From Heliorestis convoluta (GTDB lineage Bacteria > Bacillota > Desulfitobacteriia > Heliobacteriales > Heliobacteriaceae): 64,000 nucleotides of DNA. The notes beneath the pieces were generated by a model. The model saw only the letters and a list, made by a program, of their open reading frames with translations, was not told where the DNA came from and did not search any database. Location of the stretch: the NCBI RefSeq assembly GCF_009649955.1, contig NZ_CP045875.1, forward strand, positions 911,501 to 975,500, read 5' to 3'. The translations under genes and the position numbers were made by a program. How positions within the stretch are numbered: position 1 is the stretch's first letter; every line of letters begins with the position of its first letter. Positions 39,490 to 47,695 of the stretch are shown piece by piece.

Positions 39490-39556
39490 CTATCTCCAAC
39501 AGGCTTAGCTTGTACCTATTAATATACTCCATTGGAATCGTTCCCGGCAAATCATT

Positions 39557-39883
39557 TCAGTCTTCCCATTTCTCATCGTTACTGAACTCTTTGTCATCAT
39601 CACTGTAATCATCAAAACACATCTTTAAGCTTCTTATCTTCAGCGCATCATCGCCGTCTCTCTCATAAAGAATATTATGGGCTTTTTCGCTGAACTCATA
39701 AGCTCCAATAATTGACTTGTATATGCTATCGGAGAGTATGGGGCCAAATTCTTTGCGAATGGCTTTTTCTAAGAGCTGCTCAAATGTTTCTGGCTCCTTG
39801 CTTCTATCAATTCTTTTCTCCTGCATCTTATCAAGTTGCTTTCTTTTATAGGAATCCAATGAGACGACTTTTTCTTTATCCAT
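39557..39883 (-). CDS. Small acidic protein of unknown function
   Basis: A 108-residue protein (start ATG at 39883; a TTG at 39910 would add nine). It is hydrophilic and mostly helical: a Lys/Arg/Gln-rich start (DSYKRKQLDKMQEKRIDRSK), a middle segment (LEKAIRKEFGPILSDSI) and a very acidic end (DDYSDDDKEFSNDEKWED). I do not recognise a domain. No membrane segment or signal peptide is present. Confidence 0.6.
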   Translation of the reverse strand: MDKEKVVSLDSYKRKQLDKMQEKRIDRSKEPETFEQLLEKAIRKEFGPILSDSIYKSIIGAYEFSEKAHNILYERDGDDALKIRSLKMCFDDYSDDDKEFSNDEKWED

Positions 39884-40049
39884 GCTTCTCGCCCCCACTT
39901 CCCCATCCAAAAAGAAAAAAACAACATAGTAATGACCTCATTGAAAGTCATCATTTCCTATAAGCTCGCACTTGCGTTCATCTTCACTTTATCATAATTT
40001 TACCGGAATTCCAATTCTTTTTTCTAAAATTTTTCCTTACAGGAAAGAA

Positions 40050-40082
40050 AAAAAGCCCTTTACGACATAGCGTAAAAGGCTT
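40050..40082 (-). terminator. Hairpin terminator behind the coiled-coil protein gene
   Basis: AAGCCCTTTACG pairs with CGTAAAAGGCTT around a short loop just before the minus-strand stop region of the gene ending at 40103. Confidence 0.75.
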
Positions 40083-40102
40083 CTTCATTGACCTTTGTCT
40101 TC

Positions 40103-41017
40103 TTAGTTTCGTTTCTGACGTAAGCGATGAATTTCCTGATTGGCTCGGTTTAACTTTTCTTCCAAGTGATCTTTTTCTTGTCGCTCAACGACAAGTTGAT
40201 CCCGCAAATGGTTGATAGCGACCCTTTTGCCACTCAGTTCGCTCTCTAGCTTTTGAATCTTTCGAAACAACACTTTAGAACCTGTCCGAGGTTGCTCCGG
40301 TATTAACATGGTTACAGCTTGTAAGCGCATTGCTTCAAATTCCTCGACCAAAGGAAGGTGCAGCAAAATATAATTTGTTCTTTTTTCGCCATAGTCTTTT
40401 TGATACTGTTTTGCGTTGCTCCAATGTTTGCACAAGTCGTGTTGCAACGTATTTACCAAGAATTTATTGGCAGCAACAAAAAAGTCGTGATGCTCGTCAT
40501 GGGGAAGTTCTTTGACATACTGTACCATCGACGATTTCGAAAGTCCTTCTAACTCTTCAAAATCAAAGCCAACCGCAGCGAGACCTATGGCAATTTCATG
40601 GTTGACCATCTCCTCCAGAATGCCATTCCACTGTTTTTTGCAAAAATGGAAAAAGCCATCCCAAAATAGAGTCGATTGTCTCTTCCAGTACGCATCTTGC
40701 TCCTGCATTAACTTCGGAAAATCTTGTTTTTGACTTTGTTCAGAAGATTTAAGTCTGCCCATGGATTGATCAATAATCTTAAAGCCTTTATCAGAAATCT
40801 TGATTAAAAATACAATCTGCTTCCCCACAAAAAATTCGTAATGGGTAGCGAAGGCTTCTTGACCACAGCAAATAATAGAGGGTACATAAAGATCTTGTTC
40901 TTTGGCTTGCTTTATGATCTCTTCCATGGTGTCGCCAAGGAAATGAGCAAGATTGACTTTGGCGTTCTTTTTACATTCTGAACAAAGCCTTGTTGCAATC
41001 AAACGAGCCCCCGTCAA
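40103..41017 (-). CDS. Unknown protein with an N-terminal Cys pair and a C-terminal coiled coil
   Basis: A 304-residue protein I do not recognise. The N-terminus has CSECKKNAKVN, a possible half zinc-ribbon, and a CCGQEA segment near residue 50. The middle is globular and rich in aromatic residues (FWDGFFHFCKKQWN). The last 70 residues are a strongly charged coiled coil (KLESELSGKRVAINHLRDQ onwards). TTG start with AGGGA 5 nt upstream. No membrane segments. It stands alone. Confidence 0.65.
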   Translation of the reverse strand: MTGARLIATRLCSECKKNAKVNLAHFLGDTMEEIIKQAKEQDLYVPSIICCGQEAFATHYEFFVGKQIVFLIKISDKGFKIIDQSMGRLKSSEQSQKQDFPKLMQEQDAYWKRQSTLFWDGFFHFCKKQWNGILEEMVNHEIAIGLAAVGFDFEELEGLSKSSMVQYVKELPHDEHHDFFVAANKFLVNTLQHDLCKHWSNAKQYQKDYGEKRTNYILLHLPLVEEFEAMRLQAVTMLIPEQPRTGSKVLFRKIQKLESELSGKRVAINHLRDQLVVERQEKDHLEEKLNRANQEIHRLRQKRN

Positions 41018-41159
41018 TTTTATCCCTGCCTTATCGATGAATTGAAAACTATTGTATCAGAGATGTCTTCGTCATCAACCACCGATTCCCTTCTCTACAC
41101 TGAAAGAAATTTCACGAACTTTGCAGAAAAAAGAGGTTCAATCAATTTGTTACTAAAAA

Positions 41160-42323
41160 TCAAGATAAAGCCGCTTCTACTTTCGCTGTAATCATGTCAA
41201 GATCTTCTTGATTCGGAATATATTGCACTTTGCCTTGCTCCATCATTTCAAAACCACAACTTTTGAGCCATTCTTCTACCTGCCCAATGCTTTGACCGCC
41301 CCAACCATAAGAGCCAAAGGCCAATCCTTTTCTTCCCTTCGGTGCTAGGCCTTTCAAGTAAGTTAGAAAAGCAGCCACAGAAGGTAGCAAGTTATTATTC
41401 AAGGTCGGAGAACCCACACAAACGTATTCAGCATCAATCAGTTCCGTCATAACATCAGAAATATGATTGGCTTTGAGCGGCAACATTTTGGAGTGAATGC
41501 CTTTGTTTGCAAAGGCTTTTTGAATAGCATAAGCAATTTTTTCTGTAGAATCCCACATGGTATCATAGACAATAATTGCTTTGGGCGCGGTCTGGTTTGT
41601 TGACCATTTCTTATAAGCCTCTACGATTTCAGCAATATGAGAACGCCAGATAATGCCATGGCTTGTTGCAATGACGTCAATTTCCAAAGGTGCTACCGCT
41701 TCTAAAGCTTTTTGTACTTGACCGCCATAAGGCAAGACAATATTGGCATAATATTTTTTGGCTTCTTCCATTACCAGGTGTAGGGGTGCTTCATCATCAA
41801 AGCGCTCCGTCGTCGCTAGATGTTGACCAAAAGCATCATTGGAGAATAGAACCTTGTCTTCTACAAGATAGCTCACCATGTTATCGGGCCAATGCACCAT
41901 TTGGGTCAGTACGAAAGCAAGATTTCGTTTTCCTATATTTAGGGTATCGCCTGATTTGACGATTTTGAATTCCCAGTCTTTCTTATAATGGCTTTTTAGG
42001 CCTTTTTCACCGTTTGGAGAAGTTACGATTGTAGCATTCGGCGCTACCTCCATTAATTTGGGGATACCGCCAGAGTGATCCATCTCCACGTGGTTGCAAA
42101 TAATGTAGTCAATCTTGGCAGGATCGATAATCTGAGAAATTCTTTCTATCATCTCATCATAAAGATAGTGTTTTACTGTATCAACGAGCGTAATTTTTTC
42201 ATCAATGATTAAGTAGGCGTTATAGGTAGATCCTCGTTGTGTAAGATAGCCATGGAAGTCTCTCAAATCCCAATCTATTGCTCCAACCCAATAAATACCT
42301 TCTTTAACTTGTACCGGTTTCAT
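41160..42323 (-). CDS. fprA: A-type flavodiiron protein (FprA, O2/NO reductase)
   Basis: A 387-residue enzyme that reduces O2 to water or NO to N2O at a non-haem diiron site fed by FMN, a common oxygen-defence enzyme of anaerobes. The N-terminal beta-lactamase-like domain has the iron ligands in NHVEMDHSGG (HxExDH) and SNDAFGQHL. The C-terminal flavodoxin domain (about 250-387) begins KAIIVYDTMWDSTEKIAYAI and ends with GSYGWGGQS. Length and start fit; AAGGAGG lies 7 nt before the ATG. It stands alone. Confidence 0.94.
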   Translation of the reverse strand: MKPVQVKEGIYWVGAIDWDLRDFHGYLTQRGSTYNAYLIIDEKITLVDTVKHYLYDEMIERISQIIDPAKIDYIICNHVEMDHSGGIPKLMEVAPNATIVTSPNGEKGLKSHYKKDWEFKIVKSGDTLNIGKRNLAFVLTQMVHWPDNMVSYLVEDKVLFSNDAFGQHLATTERFDDEAPLHLVMEEAKKYYANIVLPYGGQVQKALEAVAPLEIDVIATSHGIIWRSHIAEIVEAYKKWSTNQTAPKAIIVYDTMWDSTEKIAYAIQKAFANKGIHSKMLPLKANHISDVMTELIDAEYVCVGSPTLNNNLLPSVAAFLTYLKGLAPKGRKGLAFGSYGWGGQSIGQVEEWLKSCGFEMMEQGKVQYIPNQEDLDMITAKVEAALS

Positions 42324-42411
42324 TGTTTTGCCTCCTTGTTCGCGTAGCGAAGATTGCTTGTAGTCTTATCGCTACTTGTAGATTTCATTTTGCCTTAAAG
42401 AAAAGAGTTTG

Positions 42412-42969
42412 TCAATCAGTAATGGTTACTGATTTTGCAGGCTGTTTTTGTAAAGCTTTCATGGTGCTTTTTACAAGTTCACGATCTTGATAAGGGCCTC
42501 TTTCTTGGTCTAGAGAGAATATGTACCTTTCTATCTCTTGTCGATGCTGTTTTGCTTCTTTGGCCCAGTTTTCGATAATTGCTCTTTCAATGACAGAGTC
42601 TTCCTTGTATAGCTGAATCCAGAAGCTTTCGATAGTTTGAGCAAAGTCACGTCGAATCTGACAAAAATCATCATTACTTTGAGCATCAAGGTGAGGTAGC
42701 AAAAAAGAAGTTACTTTGGCAGGAAAGGCTTTCGAAGCAGCCAGGGCATATGCTTTTGATTCTTCCTCATCTCTTTCCAAATAACCTTCAAGCGATTGCT
42801 CAAAGCTTTCTAGCAATAGCTTGAATAGGTATACGTCACGACTGCTTTCATATAGCAAGATTTCTTGCTGATTGTTAACTTGATGCCGCCATTGATAGCC
42901 AAAGAAAATCGATAGACCTAAGAAAAGCACAAGACCGGCTATCATAAATTTTTGAAGTTCCTGTTGCAA
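42412..42969 (-). CDS. Membrane-anchored protein of unknown function
   Basis: A 185-residue protein with one N-terminal membrane helix (about 9-27, MIAGLVLFLGLSIFFGY) and a helical, Glu/Lys-rich extracytoplasmic body. I cannot assign a family. The TTG start has a near-perfect GGAGGTGAT site. It lies behind acs on the same strand but with a terminator between them. Confidence 0.6.
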   Translation of the reverse strand: MQQELQKFMIAGLVLFLGLSIFFGYQWRHQVNNQQEILLYESSRDVYLFKLLLESFEQSLEGYLERDEEESKAYALAASKAFPAKVTSFLLPHLDAQSNDDFCQIRRDFAQTIESFWIQLYKEDSVIERAIIENWAKEAKQHRQEIERYIFSLDQERGPYQDRELVKSTMKALQKQPAKSVTITD

Positions 42970-43023
42970 TTTCTATCACCTCCCTCAATTCCTTAAAGAA
43001 ATGAAGATAGCAAAGGCAAGTAG

Positions 43024-43056
43024 AAAAGCACCGGTCTGGTCACAACCGGTGCTTTT
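43024..43056 (-). terminator. Hairpin terminator of acs
   Basis: AAAAGCACCGGT pairs with ACCGGTGCTTTT around a 9-nt loop, with Ts on both strands. It lies 17 bp after the acs stop. Confidence 0.9.
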
Positions 43057-43072
43057 ATCCTCACAAACAGGC

Positions 43073-44962
43073 TTATTCTTCTAAAGTTGTTAAGTCACCA
43101 GGATCGGCTCCCATTTCCACTGCTTTTAGTAGCCGACGAATGATTTTGCCAGATCGAGTCTTAGGCAACTTCGGTACAAAGTCTAATTCGGAAATAACAA
43201 CGATAGGACCGAGGACGTTACGCACATGCTTGACCAAATCTTGGCGTAGCTCTTCCGAACCTTCATAGCCAATCTTTAGAATTACGAAGGTTTTCAGGAC
43301 TTCACCTTTTACAGGATCAGGCTTACCGATAGCAGCCGCTTCTGCAACAGCTTCATGAGATACGAGCGCACTTTCTACTTCCATGGTACCAATGCGATGA
43401 CCGGCAATGTTGAGAACATCATCGGCTCTACCTAGCACAGCAATATAACCGTCCTCATCCATGACAGCCATATCTCCTGTTAAGTAGCTGCCGGGCACTT
43501 GTGACCAAATCTGTTCATAACGCTCAGGGTTTCCGTAAATTGTTCTCATCATATGAGGCAAGGGTGAGCGCAATACCAAAAGGCCGCCTTTGTTAGGCTC
43601 TACAGGATTGCCATCGGAGTCTACAATGGCTGCTTCTACACCCATCATTGCTTTGCCAACTTTACCAGGCTTGGTCGCCATATTCGGCAAGGTACCTAGC
43701 GTGGGTGCTGATAACTCTGTTTGCCACCAGTTATCAATTACATAACCGCCATGGGCTGCTACGAGATTGTCGTTAGCCCAGCGCCAAGCTTCTGGATTCA
43801 GAGGTTCACCGGCGCAAGTAATCAAGCGAAGGCTTGTCAGATCATATTTTTTCGGCCACTCTTCACCATATTTCATTAGCAAGCGAAGGGCTGTTGGCGC
43901 TGTAAATAGCACAGTTACTCCGTATTGCTCTATAATTTCCCAAGGCGTACCCGCTGAAGGATAATCCAGAGCCCCTTCGCGGAATACGGTCGTAACGCCT
44001 GCTACAAGAGGGCCGTAGACAATGTAAGAATGACCTACAATCCAGCCAATGTCAGATGTGCACCAGTAGACATCATCTTCGTTGAGATCATAAAAAGATT
44101 TGGCATGAAAATATGTTCCCACCATATAGCCGCCATGGACATGAAGAACGCCCTTCGGCTTGGCGGTGGTACCTGATGTATAGAGAATAAAGAGTGGATC
44201 TTCTGATTCCATCACTTCAGCAGGGCAATCACTACCGCCGACTGTCATAAAGTCATCGAAGTCAACTTCCAAAGGACCTAGTTCGTTTTTCTCTTGCCGT
44301 TGCCATACAACGACATGTTGTACACTTTCAGCACCGACGACGGCTTGATCTACGATTGTTTTCAGGGATACTACTTTACCACGGCGATAGGTCACATCAG
44401 AAGTAAAGACAACTTTCGCCTGACAATCTTCGATCCGCTCTCGCAAAGCGCCTGCTCCCAGACCAGCATATACAACACTGTGAATGGCACCAACGCGAGC
44501 GCAAGCGAGCATCGTTACAATGCCTTCAATCGTCAATGGTAGATAAATAATAACTCGATCGCCTTTGGATACACCCAAAGACTTTAAGCCATTGGCAGCC
44601 CGGCAAACAAGCTTATAAAGCTGTCCATAGGTAACTTGGCGCTCTGAGCCATCTTCACCAAGGAAAATGTAAGCGACTTTGTTTTTACGTCCTTCTTTTA
44701 CGTGACGATCCAAGGCGTTGTAGGTAATGTTAACTTGACCACCTACAAACCATTGATGATTGGGACATTGCCAGTCTCGAACTTTCTCCCAAGGTTTGAA
44801 CCAAGATAGTTCTTGTGCCACTTCCCCCCAAAAGCCTTCTGGATCTTCAATGGAGCGCTTATAAACTTCGTCAAAATTCTGCAAAAAGGCTCTTTTAGCA
44901 ACTTCCTCTGGTGCCTGGTACAGTTCGTTCATCTGCAAAAGGTTGTCCAGTGATTGCGTCAA
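43073..44962 (-). CDS. acs: Acetyl-CoA synthetase (AMP-forming)
   Basis: This 629-residue adenylate-forming enzyme makes acetyl-CoA from acetate, ATP and CoA. The AMP-binding P-loop is YTSGTTAKPKGVLH. The adenylate site is near WWQTELSAPT and YLTGDMAV, and the hinge is GRADDVLNIAGHRIGT. The acetylatable catalytic lysine lies in PKTRSGKIIRR. TTG start with AAGGAGG 8 nt upstream. Propionyl-CoA synthetase is a less likely alternative. Monocistronic. Confidence 0.95.
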   Translation of the reverse strand: MTQSLDNLLQMNELYQAPEEVAKRAFLQNFDEVYKRSIEDPEGFWGEVAQELSWFKPWEKVRDWQCPNHQWFVGGQVNITYNALDRHVKEGRKNKVAYIFLGEDGSERQVTYGQLYKLVCRAANGLKSLGVSKGDRVIIYLPLTIEGIVTMLACARVGAIHSVVYAGLGAGALRERIEDCQAKVVFTSDVTYRRGKVVSLKTIVDQAVVGAESVQHVVVWQRQEKNELGPLEVDFDDFMTVGGSDCPAEVMESEDPLFILYTSGTTAKPKGVLHVHGGYMVGTYFHAKSFYDLNEDDVYWCTSDIGWIVGHSYIVYGPLVAGVTTVFREGALDYPSAGTPWEIIEQYGVTVLFTAPTALRLLMKYGEEWPKKYDLTSLRLITCAGEPLNPEAWRWANDNLVAAHGGYVIDNWWQTELSAPTLGTLPNMATKPGKVGKAMMGVEAAIVDSDGNPVEPNKGGLLVLRSPLPHMMRTIYGNPERYEQIWSQVPGSYLTGDMAVMDEDGYIAVLGRADDVLNIAGHRIGTMEVESALVSHEAVAEAAAIGKPDPVKGEVLKTFVILKIGYEGSEELRQDLVKHVRNVLGPIVVISELDFVPKLPKTRSGKIIRRLLKAVEMGADPGDLTTLEE

Positions 44963-45291
44963 AAAAATACCTCCTTGTCCAAATAAAGTGAATATTTCAA
45001 TTTGGCAAAATTATTTTACGTCGAAAAAACACTTTTGGCAAGCAGATCCAGCTTATTCTTTTTTTAATTTGTAATTTTATAGCTTTTTTCTGCGATATTT
45101 AGTACAAAAATAGATAATTTGTGGTGGGGGTTCCTTATCCTTCGTTTCGAACTATTAATTACCATTAATAGTTTATCTATTTTAGGACCTGAGACCGATG
45201 TCTCCTTTTTCACCCTGTGTTACAGTGGTTGTACAAATTCACAAGTGGTGTCTTTCACAAAAGAATAGTACATCCAGAAAGGAGAAAGATG
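44963..45291. other. Intergenic region between acs and the GH18 gene, with two inverted repeats
   Basis: The divergent promoter region of about 330 bp, AT-rich. A perfect CTATTAAT-TACC-ATTAATAG inverted repeat lies at 45152-45171. A GAGAC-CGAT-GTCTC hairpin followed by CTTTTT lies at 45191-45210. They may be operators or a small attenuator; no known riboswitch pattern was recognised. Confidence 0.45.
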
Positions 45292-46677
45292 ATGAAGAAA
45301 AAAATTACCCTGATCACAATCTTGTTTTTTCTTGTTTCATTGTTGATACCCATGATGGCCACTGCTGATATCCAGTATGGAAGTCGTACTTTAAATCAAA
45401 CTTCCAGTGGCAGTGATGTGGCCCAATTGCAACAGTATCTTTTCGATCTGAGCTATCTATCCCACACACCCACATCTTTCTACAGTGCCAGTACTCGCAA
45501 TGCCGTAAGAGATTTTCAGCGAGATCACGACTTACGACCTAACAATGGCTTTGCTAACATCCAAACACAAGTTGCGGTGCAACAACAATGGCTCCTTCAC
45601 AGTGGAAGTGCCCCCTCCATTCCAGTGCCAGAAGAACCTCAGCCAGTTCCTCAACCAGAGCCGGAACCACAACCTGAACCCACACCAGAACCGGCACCAA
45701 CGCCTCAACCGACACCCTCTTCAGAGAGAAAGATTCTAGGCTATTACACCGTTGATTATCCAGGTGACAAAGTCTCCTATAATTCTCTAGCCAATTACGG
45801 TGATCATTTTAATGCCATGTCAACCTTCTCTTATCGTGTTGATGGAAATGGCAACTTACATGGAACAGCCCCAACAGATGGTCTAACCCTAGCCAAGTCA
45901 AAAGGCATTGAGACCTATGCTTTGATTCATAACTATGTCTACCCAACCGGTTTTGATATAGACATTGCTTCGAATTTGCTTAGCCGCCCTAGTGCTCGCC
46001 AGAACTTGATCAATCAATTAAAGCAAATTCTACCAGCGCATGGATACGCCGGTGTTAATGTTGACTTAGAGTACATAAGAGCAACAGAGCGACCGAATTA
46101 CACACAATTTATCAAAGAATTAAAAGAAGAGTTAGGCCCTCTTGGTTATACTGTAATCGTTTCTGTTACAGGTAAAACTTTTGACGACCGTACCTCGCCC
46201 TGGGGTGGTGTCTTTGACTTTCCTGCTCTTGGAGAACATGCTGACTATGTACAGATTATGACCTATGACGAACACTGGTTCGGAGGAACACCAGGTCCTG
46301 TTGCCTCAATTGGCTATGTAGAAAGGGCTCTCAATTATGCCCTATCAACGATTCCAAAAGAAAAGATTTTACTTGGCATTGCCGCTTACGGCTATGACTG
46401 GTATGGAAGCAATACCAAAGTGGTTAACTATCATAGTGTTCCAAAACTTTTAGACCAATACAACATTACACCTTCTTGGGATGACAAAGCCAAATCTCCT
46501 TATTTCTTCTACACCGATGAAAGAGGCCTTCGTCATGAAGTATGGTATGAAAACCCACGTTCGATGGCTTATAAATTAGAGCTTGTCAACAAACATGATC
46601 TCGGTGGCATTGGTATCTGGCGTTTGGGCTTTGAAGACCAAAGCTTCTGGGATGAAGTTGACAAATTTATGAAATAA
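45292..46677 (+). CDS. Secreted GH18-family glycosidase with N-terminal peptidoglycan-binding domain
   Basis: From the ATG at 45292 (AGGAG 7 nt upstream) the protein has 461 residues; a longer open frame begins at 45217. It has a signal peptide (ITLITILFFLVSLLIPMMATA). A PG-binding type 1 domain follows (about 35-90, SGSDVAQLQQYLFDLSYL and RNAVRDFQRDHDL). A Pro/Glu/Gln linker at about 105-145 leads to a GH18 barrel (about 150-461). The catalytic glutamate is in GVNVDLEY, and MTYDEHW is typical of the YaaH/SleL spore-cortex group that cleaves N-acetylglucosaminyl bonds. The terminator at 46711-46738 follows. Confidence 0.92.
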   Translation: MKKKITLITILFFLVSLLIPMMATADIQYGSRTLNQTSSGSDVAQLQQYLFDLSYLSHTPTSFYSASTRNAVRDFQRDHDLRPNNGFANIQTQVAVQQQWLLHSGSAPSIPVPEEPQPVPQPEPEPQPEPTPEPAPTPQPTPSSERKILGYYTVDYPGDKVSYNSLANYGDHFNAMSTFSYRVDGNGNLHGTAPTDGLTLAKSKGIETYALIHNYVYPTGFDIDIASNLLSRPSARQNLINQLKQILPAHGYAGVNVDLEYIRATERPNYTQFIKELKEELGPLGYTVIVSVTGKTFDDRTSPWGGVFDFPALGEHADYVQIMTYDEHWFGGTPGPVASIGYVERALNYALSTIPKEKILLGIAAYGYDWYGSNTKVVNYHSVPKLLDQYNITPSWDDKAKSPYFFYTDERGLRHEVWYENPRSMAYKLELVNKHDLGGIGIWRLGFEDQSFWDEVDKFMK

Positions 46678-46710
46678 CCAAGCAACCCCTTTATCCTCTT
46701 TTTCCTTTTA

Positions 46711-46738
46711 GCCAGAGCACTTTCGCTCTGGCTTTTTT
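46711..46738. terminator. Hairpin terminator between the GH18 and cwlD genes
   Basis: GCCAGAGC pairs with GCTCTGGC followed by six Ts; it sits between two convergent genes. Confidence 0.9.
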
Positions 46739-46759
46739 GTACCCTTTTTCCGGCTATCT

Positions 46760-47557
46760 TTATTCCATACCCGGTCTTTCAGAGGGTATAAACTGATCGG
46801 GAACTTGAGAGAAGTATTTGATTAGCCCTTTTACAATGGCTTCGCAAAATTCCTCCTGAAAGGATTCTTGTTGAAATATTTTACGATCTTCGGCATTGGT
46901 CACAAAGCCCATCTCCACAATAACAGCAGGCATTTTTGTATGTTTTAGTACAAAGTAATTGCCTTTAATCGGCTCATGTTTATAAATCTCACCTTTATGT
47001 GCATAGGCACTGTAAAAATAATTCAACTCTCGTTGTAAGTGTCGCGCTAGACGTTCTGCATCGGAGTTCTCTTTTACATGTTTATAGTAAAGCAACAAAG
47101 CACCTCGAACACGACTGCTTTGAGAAGAATTCATATGAAGACTTAAAAAAATATCACCACCCACCTGATTGGCCCAGCGAATTCGATTGGTCAGATCGAG
47201 GGTGTTTCTTCTTCGGTCATTGGGATTGACACCGCTTAGATCTCTATCACTATCTCTTGAAAGAAAGGTAATTGCGCCGTGCTGTTGAAGTGTTTTCTGT
47301 AATTGCAGTGCCATCTGAAGATTCATGTCTTTTTCTAGAAAAGAGTCACCTTTGCTCGCCCCTCCATCAACGCCACCATGGCCAACATCAACCAGTATGG
47401 TTTTTCCTTGTAATGGTGATATGGCAGAAGGAGGCGCTTCTCTTTTCCCTGAAGATAAAGGCAACCCAAGAAACCAATAGGTCATAAAGCCTAACAGTAT
47501 CAAAACGAAGAAGCTGAATAAGAGTAGCATCTTTCGTCGTACAAAAAACCAATACAC
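46760..47557 (-). CDS. cwlD: N-acetylmuramoyl-L-alanine amidase CwlD-like
   Basis: A 265-residue amidase_3 enzyme with an N-terminal membrane helix (about 9-30) and the catalytic domain outside. Zinc ligands are in DVGHGGVDGG, FLEKDMNL and SLHMNSS; the catalytic glutamate is in VEMGFVTN. The DLTNRIRWANQ segment is typical. CwlD removes peptides from spore-cortex muramic acid so that delta-lactam can form, in keeping with a spore former. GTG start behind AAAGGAGG. Convergent with the GH18 spore-type glycosidase. Confidence 0.92.
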   Translation of the reverse strand: MYWFFVRRKMLLLFSFFVLILLGFMTYWFLGLPLSSGKREAPPSAISPLQGKTILVDVGHGGVDGGASKGDSFLEKDMNLQMALQLQKTLQQHGAITFLSRDSDRDLSGVNPNDRRRNTLDLTNRIRWANQVGGDIFLSLHMNSSQSSRVRGALLLYYKHVKENSDAERLARHLQRELNYFYSAYAHKGEIYKHEPIKGNYFVLKHTKMPAVIVEMGFVTNAEDRKIFQQESFQEEFCEAIVKGLIKYFSQVPDQFIPSERPGME

Positions 47558-47695
47558 TCCATTCCTCCTTTCGAAGGTTCATCCCAAAGAATTTGATTCG
47601 CTAATGTATACGCAATCATGGACAAAAGAAAAACCCACACCTTTGAAAAAAAGAGTGTGAGCGAACAGATACTCCTAGCGATTTCGATTGTAAAG

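Noticed and set aside
39557-39963. Several overlapping frames on both strands in this AT-rich stretch
   Set aside because: Only the minus-strand frame at 39557-39883 has plausible composition; the others lack ribosome sites.
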